Below, one piece after another: positions 26,282 to 34,920 of a DNA stretch of 64,000 bases. The position numbers were made by a program, and so were the translations under genes. Under the pieces are notes generated by a model. The model ran no database searches. It was not told the origin of the DNA and was given only the letters and a program-made list of their open reading frames with translations. Positions within the stretch are counted from its first letter, which is position 1. Each line of letters starts with the position of its first letter. The DNA is from Candidatus Desulfopertinax cowenii. GTDB taxonomy: Bacteria; Bacillota; Desulfotomaculia; Desulfotomaculales; Desulforudaceae. The stretch is from contig MPOA01000006.1 of NCBI GenBank assembly GCA_001899445.1, forward strand, positions 558,001-622,000, written 5' to 3'.

Positions 26282-26410
26282 ATGCGCAAACGCCAACTAC
26301 TCAAACTTCTGAATGACCGGAAGGAAATGTTTGAAAAGTACCTGCAGAACCTGAAACCCGCGGACGGGAAGAAACGACCGCAAAAGCCGAAAGCCGGGCG
26401 CGCCGGCTGA
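26282..26410 (+). CDS. Small basic helical protein, 42 aa
   Basis: A plus-strand ATG with an excellent ribosome site (AGGAGGG at 26267-26273, 8-nt spacing) starts a 42-residue protein, MRKRQLLKLLNDRKEMFEKY and onward. It is amphipathic and helical in the first 25 residues and Lys/Pro-rich at the end (KKRPQKPK). It has no signal peptide or cysteines. It is divergent from the DUF421 gene and ends 24 nt before the 3' end of galU, which comes from the other side. I do not recognise it; its strong ribosome site is the best evidence that it is real. Confidence 0.6.
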   Translation: MRKRQLLKLLNDRKEMFEKYLQNLKPADGKKRPQKPKAGRAG

Positions 26411-26434
26411 CAGTTTAGCTAACAGTTCATTTTA

Positions 26435-27304
26435 TTATAATAATTTCCGGCGCAGGTAATCCAGGAACGGCTCCCGCACTCCTTCCCGCTCCAGGGCGAA
26501 ATCGACGGTGGCCTTGAGGTAACCCAGGCAGTACCCGACATCGTAGCGCTGGCCTTCAAAGCGGTAGCCGTACAGCGCCTGCTCCCGGACCAGCTTGCGC
26601 AAAGCGTCGGTGAGCTGGATCTCTCCGCCGGCACCCGGTTCGGTCTCCTCGATCAGGTCGAAAATCCGCGGGTCGAGAAGGTAGCGCCCCATCACCGCCA
26701 GCCGGGAAGGCGCCTGGTCCACCGGCGGCTTTTCTACCAGATCGTTCACCCGGTAGACCTGCGGCCCGACCTCCTCGCCCCTGATCACCCCGTACTTGCT
26801 GACCTCTTCGCGGGGCACCTCCTCAATGGCCACCATACTGCCGCCCAGCTCCGCGTGCCGCTCCAGCATCTGTTTCAGGCAGGGCACCGCACTGCGGACG
26901 ATATCGTCCCCCAGGAGCACGGCGAACGGCTCGTTCCCCACGAACGCCCGGGCACACCCCACGGCGTGCCCCAGCCCCAACGGCCGCCGCTGCCGGACGT
27001 AGTGGATGTTGCCCATCTCGCTGATCCGGCGCACCGCGGTCAGGGCGGCCTCCTTGCCCTTGGCGGCCAGGTGCGCCTCCAGCTCCGGCGCGTGGTCGAA
27101 GTGGTCCTCGATGGCCCGCTTGCCGCGGCCCGAGATGATCAGGATATCTTCAATTCCAGATTCCAGGGCCTCCTCGATCACGTACTGAATGGTGGGCTTG
27201 TCGATGATCGGAATCATTTCCTTCGGTTGGGCCTTGGTGGCCGGCAGGAACCGGACCCCCATCCCGGCCGCCGGGATAACCGCTTTCCTCACCTTTACCT
27301 TCAT
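26435..27304 (-). CDS. galU: UTP-glucose-1-phosphate uridylyltransferase
   Basis: A 289-residue nucleotidyltransferase making UDP-glucose for wall polymers and glycolipids. The N-terminal VRKAVIPAAGMGVRFLPATK, then PKEMIPIIDKPTIQYVIEEA, LPLGLGHAV-like RPLGLGHAV and VLLGDDIV are the GalU hallmarks. It starts at ATG 27304 with TAGGGGG upstream; an open extension to 27394 is rejected as unconserved. A TATAAT is visible about 80 nt upstream, so a separate promoter is likely. It works with the phosphohexomutase at 23.9-25.3 kb. Confidence 0.95.
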   Translation of the reverse strand: MKVKVRKAVIPAAGMGVRFLPATKAQPKEMIPIIDKPTIQYVIEEALESGIEDILIISGRGKRAIEDHFDHAPELEAHLAAKGKEAALTAVRRISEMGNIHYVRQRRPLGLGHAVGCARAFVGNEPFAVLLGDDIVRSAVPCLKQMLERHAELGGSMVAIEEVPREEVSKYGVIRGEEVGPQVYRVNDLVEKPPVDQAPSRLAVMGRYLLDPRIFDLIEETEPGAGGEIQLTDALRKLVREQALYGYRFEGQRYDVGYCLGYLKATVDFALEREGVREPFLDYLRRKLL

Positions 27305-27405
27305 TACGTCACACCCCCTAGGCTGCTGCGCTAAAGAAAAGAAAGGAATGCCCCGGCTAGACGCGGGTCCATGCCATCCGAAATTATAAAACATATTTAG
27401 GTAAT

Positions 27406-28467
27406 TTAATCTAGATCTTGAAGTGCTTGCTTCCCAGGGCGCCCCGGACTTCGCTGCCAGGCGCCCCCGAACACCCCCGCCCGGTTAGCGGCCGTCAACA
27501 GCAGCGTGGCGACGATGAACAGGAGCAGCACGGCCTGCTCGGTGCTTAGAATGGTCAGCAGCACCGCGCTGCCGCCCAGCACCAGGTTTACCCCGTACAG
27601 GACCAACACCGTGCCCCGGTGCGTCAACCCCGCCCCCAACAGGCGGTGATGCAGATGCTCCTTGTCCGGGTAAAAGATCGGCTTTTTGTTCCGGTAGCGG
27701 CGCAGAATCGCAAAGACGGTATCGGTCAACGGAATCCCCAGGATCATGATCGGGATGATCACCGACAGGGCGGTGGCGCCCTTGGTCAGGCCCATAATCG
27801 CCAGGGTGGCCAGCGCAAACCCCAGGAACATGGATCCGGTGTCCCCCAGGAACACCCGGGCGGGGTGGAAATTATACCGCAGAAAGCCCAGGATTGCTCC
27901 CGCCAGGATCAGGGTGACCGCCACCACCGGGACGTTGCCCAGGGTGAAGGCCACGACCGCCAGGGTCAGGGAAGCGATCAGCGCCGTACCGGCCGCCAGG
28001 CCGTCCAACCCATCGATCAGGTTTACGGCGTTGGTTACGGCGACCACCCAGAAGACGGTCAGGGGAATCCCCCAAAGGCCCAAGTAGATGATCCCGCCGA
28101 ACGGGTTGGTCAGGAACTCCACGTGGATTCCGAACGGGATCAGCGTGGCGGCGGCCAGGATCTGACCGGCCAGCTTCAACCGGGGTGAGATCCTCCGGAC
28201 GTCATCCCACACCCCGAGCAGAACGATCAGGGTCGCCCCCAGCACCAGACCCAGTAGCGGTAGAGTCAACGGCTGGGTGATCAGCACAGTGGCCACAAAG
28301 CCCAGGTAAACCGCCAGGCCGCCCAACCGGGGCATCGGCAGGGCATGCACTTTTCTCTGGTCCGGCTCATCCACCGCACCCAGTCTTTGCGCCAGCCGGA
28401 TCACCCAGGGCGTGATCACCAGGCAAAGAACAAAGGCAAAGACCAGGAGCAGGGCCAACTCTTTCAA
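27406..28467 (-). CDS. Undecaprenyl-phosphate N-acetylhexosamine-1-phosphate transferase (WecA/TagO-like)
   Basis: A polytopic glycosyl-1-phosphate transferase of the MraY/WecA family with about ten membrane segments. It shows LGVWDDVRRIS, NLIDGLDGLAAGTAL, ARVFLGDTGSMFLGF and the His motif DKEHLHHRLL, all catalytic or substrate-binding loops. It should attach the first GlcNAc-phosphate to undecaprenyl phosphate and so start the secondary wall polymer. I place the start at a TTG (28467) a few bases after GGGAGGGG; a GTG at 28497 lacks a ribosome site. Neighbours galU, tagA-like and LCP genes agree with this role. Confidence 0.92.
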   Translation of the reverse strand: MKELALLLVFAFVLCLVITPWVIRLAQRLGAVDEPDQRKVHALPMPRLGGLAVYLGFVATVLITQPLTLPLLGLVLGATLIVLLGVWDDVRRISPRLKLAGQILAAATLIPFGIHVEFLTNPFGGIIYLGLWGIPLTVFWVVAVTNAVNLIDGLDGLAAGTALIASLTLAVVAFTLGNVPVVAVTLILAGAILGFLRYNFHPARVFLGDTGSMFLGFALATLAIMGLTKGATALSVIIPIMILGIPLTDTVFAILRRYRNKKPIFYPDKEHLHHRLLGAGLTHRGTVLVLYGVNLVLGGSAVLLTILSTEQAVLLLFIVATLLLTAANRAGVFGGAWQRSPGRPGKQALQDLD

Positions 28468-28613
28468 CAAAACCCCTCCCCCAGATTGGACAAGCACAGC
28501 TAAAGACAGACTACCTTATTCTTGCTAAAATGACAATGACTGAATGAATAAGCAATTGGCTAAAAAGGGCTAAATCGATTGCTAATAACGCCCTATTCCG
28601 GCAGAAACGGGAG

Positions 28614-29036
28614 TTATCCGGCGGCGAAGAGCAGCTCGCCTTCGGCGGCCTTTTCTTCACCCACATAGGCGACACCCCGGCACTTGCCCACCTTGCCCCG
28701 CAGGCGCAAGATCTCCACCTCCAGGCGCAGCACGTCACCCGGCACCACCTGCCGCCGGAAACGCGCCCCGTCGATCCCCGCGAACAGCGGCCGCTTGCCG
28801 CGGTACTCCTCCAGGCTCAATACGGTCACCGCCGCCACCTGGGCCAGCGCCTCGATGATCAACACGCCGGGCATCACCGGGTAACCCGGAAAGTGGCCGG
28901 CGAAAAACGGTTCGTTCACGGTGACGTTTTTCAGGCCGACCGCCCGCCGGCCGGGCTCCAGTTCAACCACGCGGTCCACCAGCAAAAACGGGTACCGGTG
29001 GGGCAACAGCTCCTTGATCTGGTTCACGTCCAACAT
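28614..29036 (-). CDS. fabZ: (3R)-hydroxyacyl-ACP dehydratase
   Basis: A 140-residue hot-dog-fold dehydratase of fatty-acid elongation. The active-site His is in [14 protein letters not shown] and the catalytic Glu in [14 protein letters not shown], with [13 protein letters not shown] between. It starts at the ATG of [11 protein letters not shown], after AAGGGGGG; the open frame extends 11 codons further without support. The 116 bp to the wecA-like gene show no clear terminator. It sits among envelope genes, away from any other fab gene in this window. Confidence 0.95.
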   Translation of the reverse strand: MLDVNQIKELLPHRYPFLLVDRVVELEPGRRAVGLKNVTVNEPFFAGHFPGYPVMPGVLIIEALAQVAAVTVLSLEEYRGKRPLFAGIDGARFRRQVVPGDVLRLEVEILRLRGKVGKCRGVAYVGEEKAAEGELLFAAG

Positions 29037-29102
29037 CTCCCGCCCCCCCTTGTTGATAGCCATTTCCATTATTCCCTGGGTATTTCCGGAACTTTCCCGG
29101 GG

Positions 29103-31055
29103 TTATTCCCGGAGTGCCTCCGGTCCAGTCCGGCGCTCGGCCGCCGCCAACTTGCGCTCGCAGACCCACCAGGTAGCGATCAGCACAAGCCCTAGGACCA
29201 CGCCCAGCCACAGCCCGTTGAAGGTCCGGAACACCGAAACCAAAAGCGGCGTGTGCAGGTGGGCAAAGGTGTTTACCAGCGAAATCTGGCCGATGACCCC
29301 CAGGGCCACCAGCGGCAGGTACCGGGCGCTGCGGTAGCCCGTGAACAGCACCAGGAGCAGCCCCGGGTGCCCCAGGAGAAACTCCTTGAGCCGCGGACGC
29401 ACGCCCAGGGTTTGTTCCAGGGCGGTCCGCAGTTTCAGTTCGAAGGACGAAACCAGCAGCGCGGGTTCGTTTCCGGTGCGCAGCAGGTACACCGCCGCCG
29501 CCGCGGCGAGCACGGCGGCGGCCGCGGCGTATTTCACCAGCACCGGCCGCGCCAGGAAGTCGCGGACCCCGGTGATCCAGCCGGCCGCACCATCCCGGGG
29601 CCGGAAAGCAAAGTAGCCCATCACCAGCAGGAGCGGCACCGCGTGGGCCAATTTAACCCCGGCAAACTGGTCCAGCTTGAGCATAAAACCGGTGTCAGAC
29701 AACAGCCCGACCAGGAAGGCCGCCCCGACCAGGGAAATCCCGGCGGCCTGCAGGAAGGCGAGGAGGCTTTGGCCCACCCGCCGGCCTCGTTCCCGTACCA
29801 CGCTCACGACGGCCAGGGTGGGGAAGATGATCGCCCCGGCCAGGGCCATTAATTTGGCGGCCTGGTTGAGGTCCAGCGCCAGCAGCAGCACCGCCCAGCC
29901 CGCGACCGCCAGCGCGCCCAGGGCCGGACCCAGCCCCAACCGCAGCCGCTCCCAGAGCAACAGTCCCCCGGCGATGACGCCGAGACCGATCAGCGCCACC
30001 AGCGCTCGGGGCGGCTGCCACGGGAGTGGGGCCGCGGGAGCGCCGGGCGTCAGTCCGGCGGCCTCCAGGCGCTGGGAAATGTCCCGGAGATAGGCGGAGT
30101 TCACCGCCCACACGTCCTCTGCGTTTTGGGGGTCGAAGAAAAACCGCACTAGCAGGACCCGCGCGTTACGCTCGGCCGCGGCCAAGACCATCCGGTCGGC
30201 GGCCTGCGCCGGCGTGTAGCGCGGCATCTCGCGGGCGGGGATGGCATGCAGCATCACCTGGCGCGTCGGCAGCTTCCGGCCAATACTCTGGACCCCAGCC
30301 TGGTGATAGAACTCGACGGCGGTCACCGGGACGTCAAGCGCCGCCATTTCCCGGGCCAGGACGTGGGTCAGCCCCGGATACCCGGGCACGGTGGGGTCGT
30401 TGAAGGCCACGGCCGACAGGTTGGGCATCTCCCCCAGGGTTTGGGCCAGTTCGGCCAGGCCCCGGGTGGTAACCCCCGGCCAGGTACGCACCTGCGGAAT
30501 CACGTTCAAGCCGGCGGCCGCCGCCAGCTCCAACCCGGGCGCCGGGAACCCGGCCCCGATGACGTCCAGGTAGGACGGCGGCACCGGCAGCGCAATCACG
30601 TAACGTCCTTCCGGAAAAACAAAGGTCTCGACCGGGCCCAGTTTCAGCCGCAGCTGGCGGTGGAGGCGGTCGTACGTCTGCTCCGCCCCGGTCACCAGAT
30701 ACAGGCATTCCGGACGCAGCTCAATCCCGGCTTTGGGAAACCAGGGCTCCCTGCGGAGTTCGCCATCCGTCAAGATTGCAAATTCTCCCGCCTGCGCCGC
30801 CTGGCTCAGGGTCGGTTCCCGAAAGAACACGGCGGTGGCCCCGTGCTCCCGCAGCCGTTCCAAGACCGCGACCGGATCACGGTGCATCAACCCGGAAAGG
30901 AGCAACACCTCGTCGTAGATTACGGCGATCTCCACCTGGCGGAATTCGCTTTCCACCTGCACCCGGTGCCCCGCCAGCGCGAGGCACGCCACCAGGGCCG
31001 CGACAATCACGAACCGCAGGGTCCAGCGATATGCTTTTCCGATCACGTGCCCCAC
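29103..31055 (-). CDS. DUF5693 family membrane protein
   Basis: A 650-residue membrane protein. An N-terminal anchor (RFVIVAALVACLALAG) precedes a soluble region of about 310 residues with EIAVIYDEVLLLSGL, PEGRYVIALPVPPSYLDVIG and LNVIPQVRTWPG, which has the look of a polysaccharide-deacetylase or TIM-barrel-like ectodomain. About nine more membrane segments follow from residue 345. The family is typical of clostridial envelope gene clusters and has no proven function. It lies between the LCP gene and fabZ, consistent with a role in surface-polymer export or assembly. Confidence 0.8.
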   Translation of the reverse strand: MGHVIGKAYRWTLRFVIVAALVACLALAGHRVQVESEFRQVEIAVIYDEVLLLSGLMHRDPVAVLERLREHGATAVFFREPTLSQAAQAGEFAILTDGELRREPWFPKAGIELRPECLYLVTGAEQTYDRLHRQLRLKLGPVETFVFPEGRYVIALPVPPSYLDVIGAGFPAPGLELAAAAGLNVIPQVRTWPGVTTRGLAELAQTLGEMPNLSAVAFNDPTVPGYPGLTHVLAREMAALDVPVTAVEFYHQAGVQSIGRKLPTRQVMLHAIPAREMPRYTPAQAADRMVLAAAERNARVLLVRFFFDPQNAEDVWAVNSAYLRDISQRLEAAGLTPGAPAAPLPWQPPRALVALIGLGVIAGGLLLWERLRLGLGPALGALAVAGWAVLLLALDLNQAAKLMALAGAIIFPTLAVVSVVRERGRRVGQSLLAFLQAAGISLVGAAFLVGLLSDTGFMLKLDQFAGVKLAHAVPLLLVMGYFAFRPRDGAAGWITGVRDFLARPVLVKYAAAAAVLAAAAAVYLLRTGNEPALLVSSFELKLRTALEQTLGVRPRLKEFLLGHPGLLLVLFTGYRSARYLPLVALGVIGQISLVNTFAHLHTPLLVSVFRTFNGLWLGVVLGLVLIATWWVCERKLAAAERRTGPEALRE

Positions 31056-31112
31056 CCGACCTCACATCCCAAAATGTAACTATGAGCGGCTATGAGCGGC
31101 CGAGCTTGCGCT

Positions 31113-32339
31113 TCATTCCGGCCCTTGCCCGAACCCTTCCGGATACCCCGTCCAACGGGGCCAATCGGCTACGTCCAGCGGATCTCGCTGCTCAGCGGAC
31201 TGGCCGGGCGGTTCGGTCGGTTCACTGCGCGGCGCTTCCGCTTCGGACCCGGGGATATCCCCGCCTTCCCCACCGCCCTGGTCGCGGTCGCTCTCGCCCT
31301 GGCCAGCGGGCGGCGTTTGCGGCCGATCCAGATCGGCCGCCGGCGGCGTATTCGCCGGGGGCGGAGCCGGCTGATAGGCCACCCCCTGGACCGGGGCCAC
31401 CCGCTCGTCCACGGGATCGCCGATTTCCTCGCCGTTGATCAGCTTAACCGCTACTTCCTTGGCCCGGGCCGGATCAACACTCCAGTAGCTCAGACCATTG
31501 TAATCCAAGAAGTTACCCGGCAGCGTAGCCGATACCACCTCCACCCCGTCGAGTTTCCGGGCGACACCAGCCCAGCGGAGCATGTCCCGCAGCGCCAGGT
31601 TGGTAGCAACGCAGTCGTTGAGCTCGGGCACCAGCTTGGGCAGCTTTACAATATTCCCGGGTTTCATCATCTCGTTGGCCAGCGCCGCCAGAAACTTCTG
31701 CTGGCGCTGCGTCCGGGTAATGTCGCCCAGGCCGTCACACCGGTAGCGCACGTACTGCAGCGCCTTATCCCCGTCCAGCCGCTGCTCCCCGGGCTGGAGA
31801 TCGATCACCAGCGGCGGGGTGGCTCTGAGATCCCGGTAGTACATCCGCTGCTCCACCTCGAGCGTCACGCCGCCGAGCAGGTCCACAAGCTCCCGGAACC
31901 CGTCGTAACCGACCATGACGTAGTGTTCCACCGGCAGGCCCAGTAAACCGGAAACCACCTGGCAGGTCAGTTCCGGCCCCCCGTACACCGTGGTGGCGTT
32001 GATCTTGTCCCAGCCGTGTCCGGGAATGTTTACCCACGTGTCTCGGGGGATGGAAAGGATGGCCACCCGTTGTTCTTTCGGATCGGCGCTCACAAACAGG
32101 ACGGAATCCGCCCGCGACATCTCCGCCGGGTCGATGGCGTCCAGCCCCAGCAGCACCAGGTGCAGGCGCTCGGCCGGCAGCTCTTGGTCTTCCGAATCCT
32201 GGTAGGACGGTTCGGGAAAGACCACGGCCAGCAGGTACTTGGTGCCGGCGTAACCGGCGCAAATAGCCAGAACCAGAATCAAAACGAAGGTCGCCAAGGC
32301 TTTGAGGTTTAATCTGCGTTTCTTTCGCTTTCGCCGCAA
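31113..32339 (-). CDS. LytR-CpsA-Psr family wall-polymer ligase
   Basis: A 408-residue LCP protein with a basic N-terminus, one membrane segment (ATFVLILVLAICAGYAG) and an external catalytic domain. That domain includes SRADSVLFVSADP, VAILSIPRDTWVNIPGHGWDKINA (quoted in part: ILSIPRDTWVNIPG), YVMVGYDGFRELVDLLGGV and ALQYVRYR. LCP enzymes move lipid-linked glycopolymers onto peptidoglycan. The last about 100 residues are Pro/Glu/Gly-rich low complexity (PAPPPANTPPAADL), an unusual long tail. It is near the wecA-like, tagA-like and csaB genes, which make the likely substrate. Confidence 0.92.
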   Translation of the reverse strand: MRRKRKKRRLNLKALATFVLILVLAICAGYAGTKYLLAVVFPEPSYQDSEDQELPAERLHLVLLGLDAIDPAEMSRADSVLFVSADPKEQRVAILSIPRDTWVNIPGHGWDKINATTVYGGPELTCQVVSGLLGLPVEHYVMVGYDGFRELVDLLGGVTLEVEQRMYYRDLRATPPLVIDLQPGEQRLDGDKALQYVRYRCDGLGDITRTQRQQKFLAALANEMMKPGNIVKLPKLVPELNDCVATNLALRDMLRWAGVARKLDGVEVVSATLPGNFLDYNGLSYWSVDPARAKEVAVKLINGEEIGDPVDERVAPVQGVAYQPAPPPANTPPAADLDRPQTPPAGQGESDRDQGGGEGGDIPGSEAEAPRSEPTEPPGQSAEQRDPLDVADWPRWTGYPEGFGQGPE

Positions 32340-32413
32340 GCAAATCGCCTCTTCGATTGCGAGATTAATTCCAAGCGCGCAAACTTGACGCGCAAAAGTT
32401 AAACTCCAAGCGT

Positions 32414-32866
32414 TTAATTCGGACCTGCCTGCCGGAGGTCAAAACCGCCGCGGTGCATGATGATCACCGTGGTCAAAGCCTTCAGTCCGCGCCCGTCGGC
32501 CCGCGGTACCAGGCAAAGGTGGTTGGCCGGCACCGCGCCACCGTTGGCCAGGTTGGTGCCATTGGTCAGGTTGGGAATGCCGGACCCGGTGGGGTCGACC
32601 ACGGTCGCCCGGCCGCTGCGCAGGATGAACTCGGTCCCGGCGTGTCCGGCAAGCACCTGGCCTGGTTCCAGGGTCGCGATCTCCCAGTTTATTCCGGGCC
32701 CGGCGTGTTCGTGCACGTATTCTTCAACGAAGCTCTTGGTGACCAGCGGGTCAGCCGCCGAACCCGGTTCGCCCCGGTCGGCCGCCGCTCCGCTGTAAGC
32801 CATAAAAAACAACATCCCGCCGCCCAGCACGGCTACCACGGCGCCCAGGGCAACTTTCCAATTCAT
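32414..32866 (-). CDS. Conserved exported protein of unknown function
   Basis: A 150-residue protein with an N-terminal signal anchor (WKVALGAVVAVLGGGMLFFM) and a small external domain containing TKSFVEEYV, LEPGQVLAGHAGTEFILRSG and VPANHLCLVPRADGRGL. The GAGTEFILRSG-like and LVPRADGRG segments suggest a beta-rich fold seen in uncharacterised Firmicutes proteins beside LCP genes. ATG at 32866 has GGAGGTC about 5 nt upstream; five more codons upstream are open but unlikely. It is probably cotranscribed with csaB and the LCP gene. No function can be assigned. Confidence 0.75.
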   Translation of the reverse strand: MNWKVALGAVVAVLGGGMLFFMAYSGAAADRGEPGSAADPLVTKSFVEEYVHEHAGPGINWEIATLEPGQVLAGHAGTEFILRSGRATVVDPTGSGIPNLTNGTNLANGGAVPANHLCLVPRADGRGLKALTTVIIMHRGGFDLRQAGPN

Positions 32867-32908
32867 GGCGGACCTCCTCAAAACATGTTTCCCGCTCTCT
32901 TCGACATT

Positions 32909-34039
32909 TCACGCCCGTTTCCTGCCCCCGGCCACAATTTGCAGGGCCAGGGCGGGCGTGCGCTCCGCCGCGGCGCGCAAAGCGGCCACCCGCTCGCCCA
33001 AGAGGACGGAAAGACTCTCCCGCTGCGCCCGGGCCGCGGCAGTCGCCCGGCGCAGTTCCCCGGGCGTTACCCGGTCGACCCGCAGTTCTGCCGGTAGTCC
33101 CAGCCGTTCCAGGAACAACCGGACCTTGGGATCGTACGGCAGGCCCACGAGCGGTATCCCGGAGAGGGCCGCGAACACCAGGAAATGCAGCCGCATCCCG
33201 ACCGCCAGGTCCAGGTGGGCCGAGATGCCCAACAGTTCGGAGAAATCAAGGCGGTCCGCCAGCACCACCGCCGGCGCCCGCATCCGGTCCGCCACCGCGC
33301 GGCAGGCCTCCAGGTCCTCCGGGTGATGAAACGGGAGGAACACCGCCTGGTAGCCAGCGGCCGCCAGTTCGTCGGCCGCCCCGGCGACCGCCCCGAGGTA
33401 GTCCTCCGGCCCGGGCCAGGGTCGCACCGCATAACCGGCCACCGGCCGCCCCTCCCGGATCCCGGCTTTCGCCAGCAGGGCCCGGCCCCGGGCCCGCCAG
33501 GCGGGTTCCGGAACCAGCCCCAGCACGGGGTCGGCGGTGACCTCCACCGGGGGCCGGTGCACCCCCAGCGCCCGCAAAAGCGCCCAAGATTCTTCGTCCC
33601 GCACGGTCACGGCCTGCACCCGGTTCAATACCGCCCGCGCCAGGAACCGCCCCGCGCCGGTCCGCAGCGGACCGACGCCCTGGGCGTAAATGAACACCGG
33701 CCGGTTGAGCGCCCGGGCCAGCGCCATCAGGCCCAAGTAATACTTCAGGCTGGCCAGGCTGGTCACGTCCTGCAAAAGTCCCCCGCCACCGCTGATGAAC
33801 AGATCGGCCGCCCGCAACTCCCGCGCGATCGCGCGCGGGTCGCTCCGGGAAACCGCCCGCACCTCGTAGCGCAAGGCGGTGTGTCCGGGATCGGCCGAGA
33901 GCACGGTGAGGTCGAGGTCCGGACAGCGGGCCCGAAGCCCCCGGACCAGGGCGTACAGGATCGCCTCGTCGCCCGCGTTCTGAAAACCGTAATAGCCCGA
34001 AATCAGCACCCGCAAGCCGCGGGCTCCTGCCGCATTCAA
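32909..34039 (-). CDS. csaB: Polysaccharide pyruvyl transferase CsaB
   Basis: A 376-residue CsaB homologue, which adds ketal pyruvate to the secondary wall polymer so that SLH domains can bind. It begins VLISGYYGFQNAGDEAILYA and carries FISGGGGLLQDVTS, VFIYAQGVGPL and AVTVRDEESW, then a second domain ending in VGMRLHFLVFAALSGIPLVGLPYDPKV (quoted in part: GMRLHFLVFA). Its presence fits the SLH subtilase at 48.8-52.8 kb. It starts at ATG 34039, after a 127-bp gap from the tagA-like gene. Confidence 0.93.
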   Translation of the reverse strand: MNAAGARGLRVLISGYYGFQNAGDEAILYALVRGLRARCPDLDLTVLSADPGHTALRYEVRAVSRSDPRAIARELRAADLFISGGGGLLQDVTSLASLKYYLGLMALARALNRPVFIYAQGVGPLRTGAGRFLARAVLNRVQAVTVRDEESWALLRALGVHRPPVEVTADPVLGLVPEPAWRARGRALLAKAGIREGRPVAGYAVRPWPGPEDYLGAVAGAADELAAAGYQAVFLPFHHPEDLEACRAVADRMRAPAVVLADRLDFSELLGISAHLDLAVGMRLHFLVFAALSGIPLVGLPYDPKVRLFLERLGLPAELRVDRVTPGELRRATAAARAQRESLSVLLGERVAALRAAAERTPALALQIVAGGRKRA

Positions 34040-34166
34040 ATGATCAGCGTCCCCTTTACCGGTCCTTAAAATTAAGACGGTCGAAAATACGCTCCGGTTT
34101 CGTCAAATTTGCCGAAATCCGGCCCCACCCCGTCCGTTCTCCCCGTCTAGGTTATAAAAAACGGCC

Positions 34167-34889
34167 CTAACGGTAACGGCGGATAACTAAAAGGGCGAAT
34201 TTCGGCAACACCAGCTGCCGCCGCCAGCGTTTCGGGTCCATTAACAGCCGCCCCAGCCACTCCAGGTGCAGCCGCCGCAGCCAGGCGGGCGCCCGGCGCA
34301 CCCGGCCCGCCAGCACATCCAGGCTGCCGCCGACCCCCATCACCACCGGCACGTTAAGGGCCTCCAGGTGGCGGGCCGCCCAGATTTCCTGCCGGGGCGC
34401 GCCCAGGGCCACGAACAGCAGGTCCGCCCGGCTTTGCCGCACCTTGGCGATCACCGCCAACTCCTCTTCCGGCCGGAAGTAGCCGTGGTGCGTCCCGGCC
34501 ACCGTCAGGCCCGGGTACCGCGCCGCCAACTCCCGTCCCGCCGCCTCGGCCACCCCCGGCGCCGCGCCCAGCAGAAACACGCGCCACCGGTGCATCCCGG
34601 CTTCGGCCGCCAGGCGCAGCAAGAGATCGATCCCGGCCACCCGCTCCGGCACGGGGTTGCCGGCCCGCCGCGCCGCCCAGACGATCCCCACGCCGTCGGC
34701 GGTCACCAGGTCCGCCCGGTGCAGGATCTCCATCAGCTCCGGCTCGGACTGCGCCCGGTAGAGGTACTCCGGGTTCAGGGTGATCACCTGCCGCGGCCGC
34801 CCCTCCCGCACGAAGCCGGCCACCGTCCGGGCCGCCTCCGCCAGCGTGAGGCACGCCACCGGCGCGCCCAAAACGTCAACCGTTTCCAC
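34167..34889 (-). CDS. WecG/TagA/CpsF family glycosyltransferase
   Basis: A 240-residue GT26 enzyme that adds the second sugar, often N-acetylmannosamine, to lipid-linked GlcNAc. Seen are QVITLNPEYLYRAQSEPEL, ADLVTADGVGIVWAAR, VFLLGAAPGVAEAA, LLFVALGAPRQEIW and VVMGVGGSLDVLAG. The start is GTG at 34889, after AAAAGGGG; a longer frame to 34982 overlaps the RND gene and is rejected. The 31-nt gap to the RND gene hints at read-through, although the function belongs with the wecA-like/LCP/csaB set. Confidence 0.93.
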   Translation of the reverse strand: METVDVLGAPVACLTLAEAARTVAGFVREGRPRQVITLNPEYLYRAQSEPELMEILHRADLVTADGVGIVWAARRAGNPVPERVAGIDLLLRLAAEAGMHRWRVFLLGAAPGVAEAAGRELAARYPGLTVAGTHHGYFRPEEELAVIAKVRQSRADLLFVALGAPRQEIWAARHLEALNVPVVMGVGGSLDVLAGRVRRAPAWLRRLHLEWLGRLLMDPKRWRRQLVLPKFALLVIRRYR

Positions 34890-34920
34890 GTTTTCGTTCC
34901 CCTTTTCTTCCGCCCGGTTC

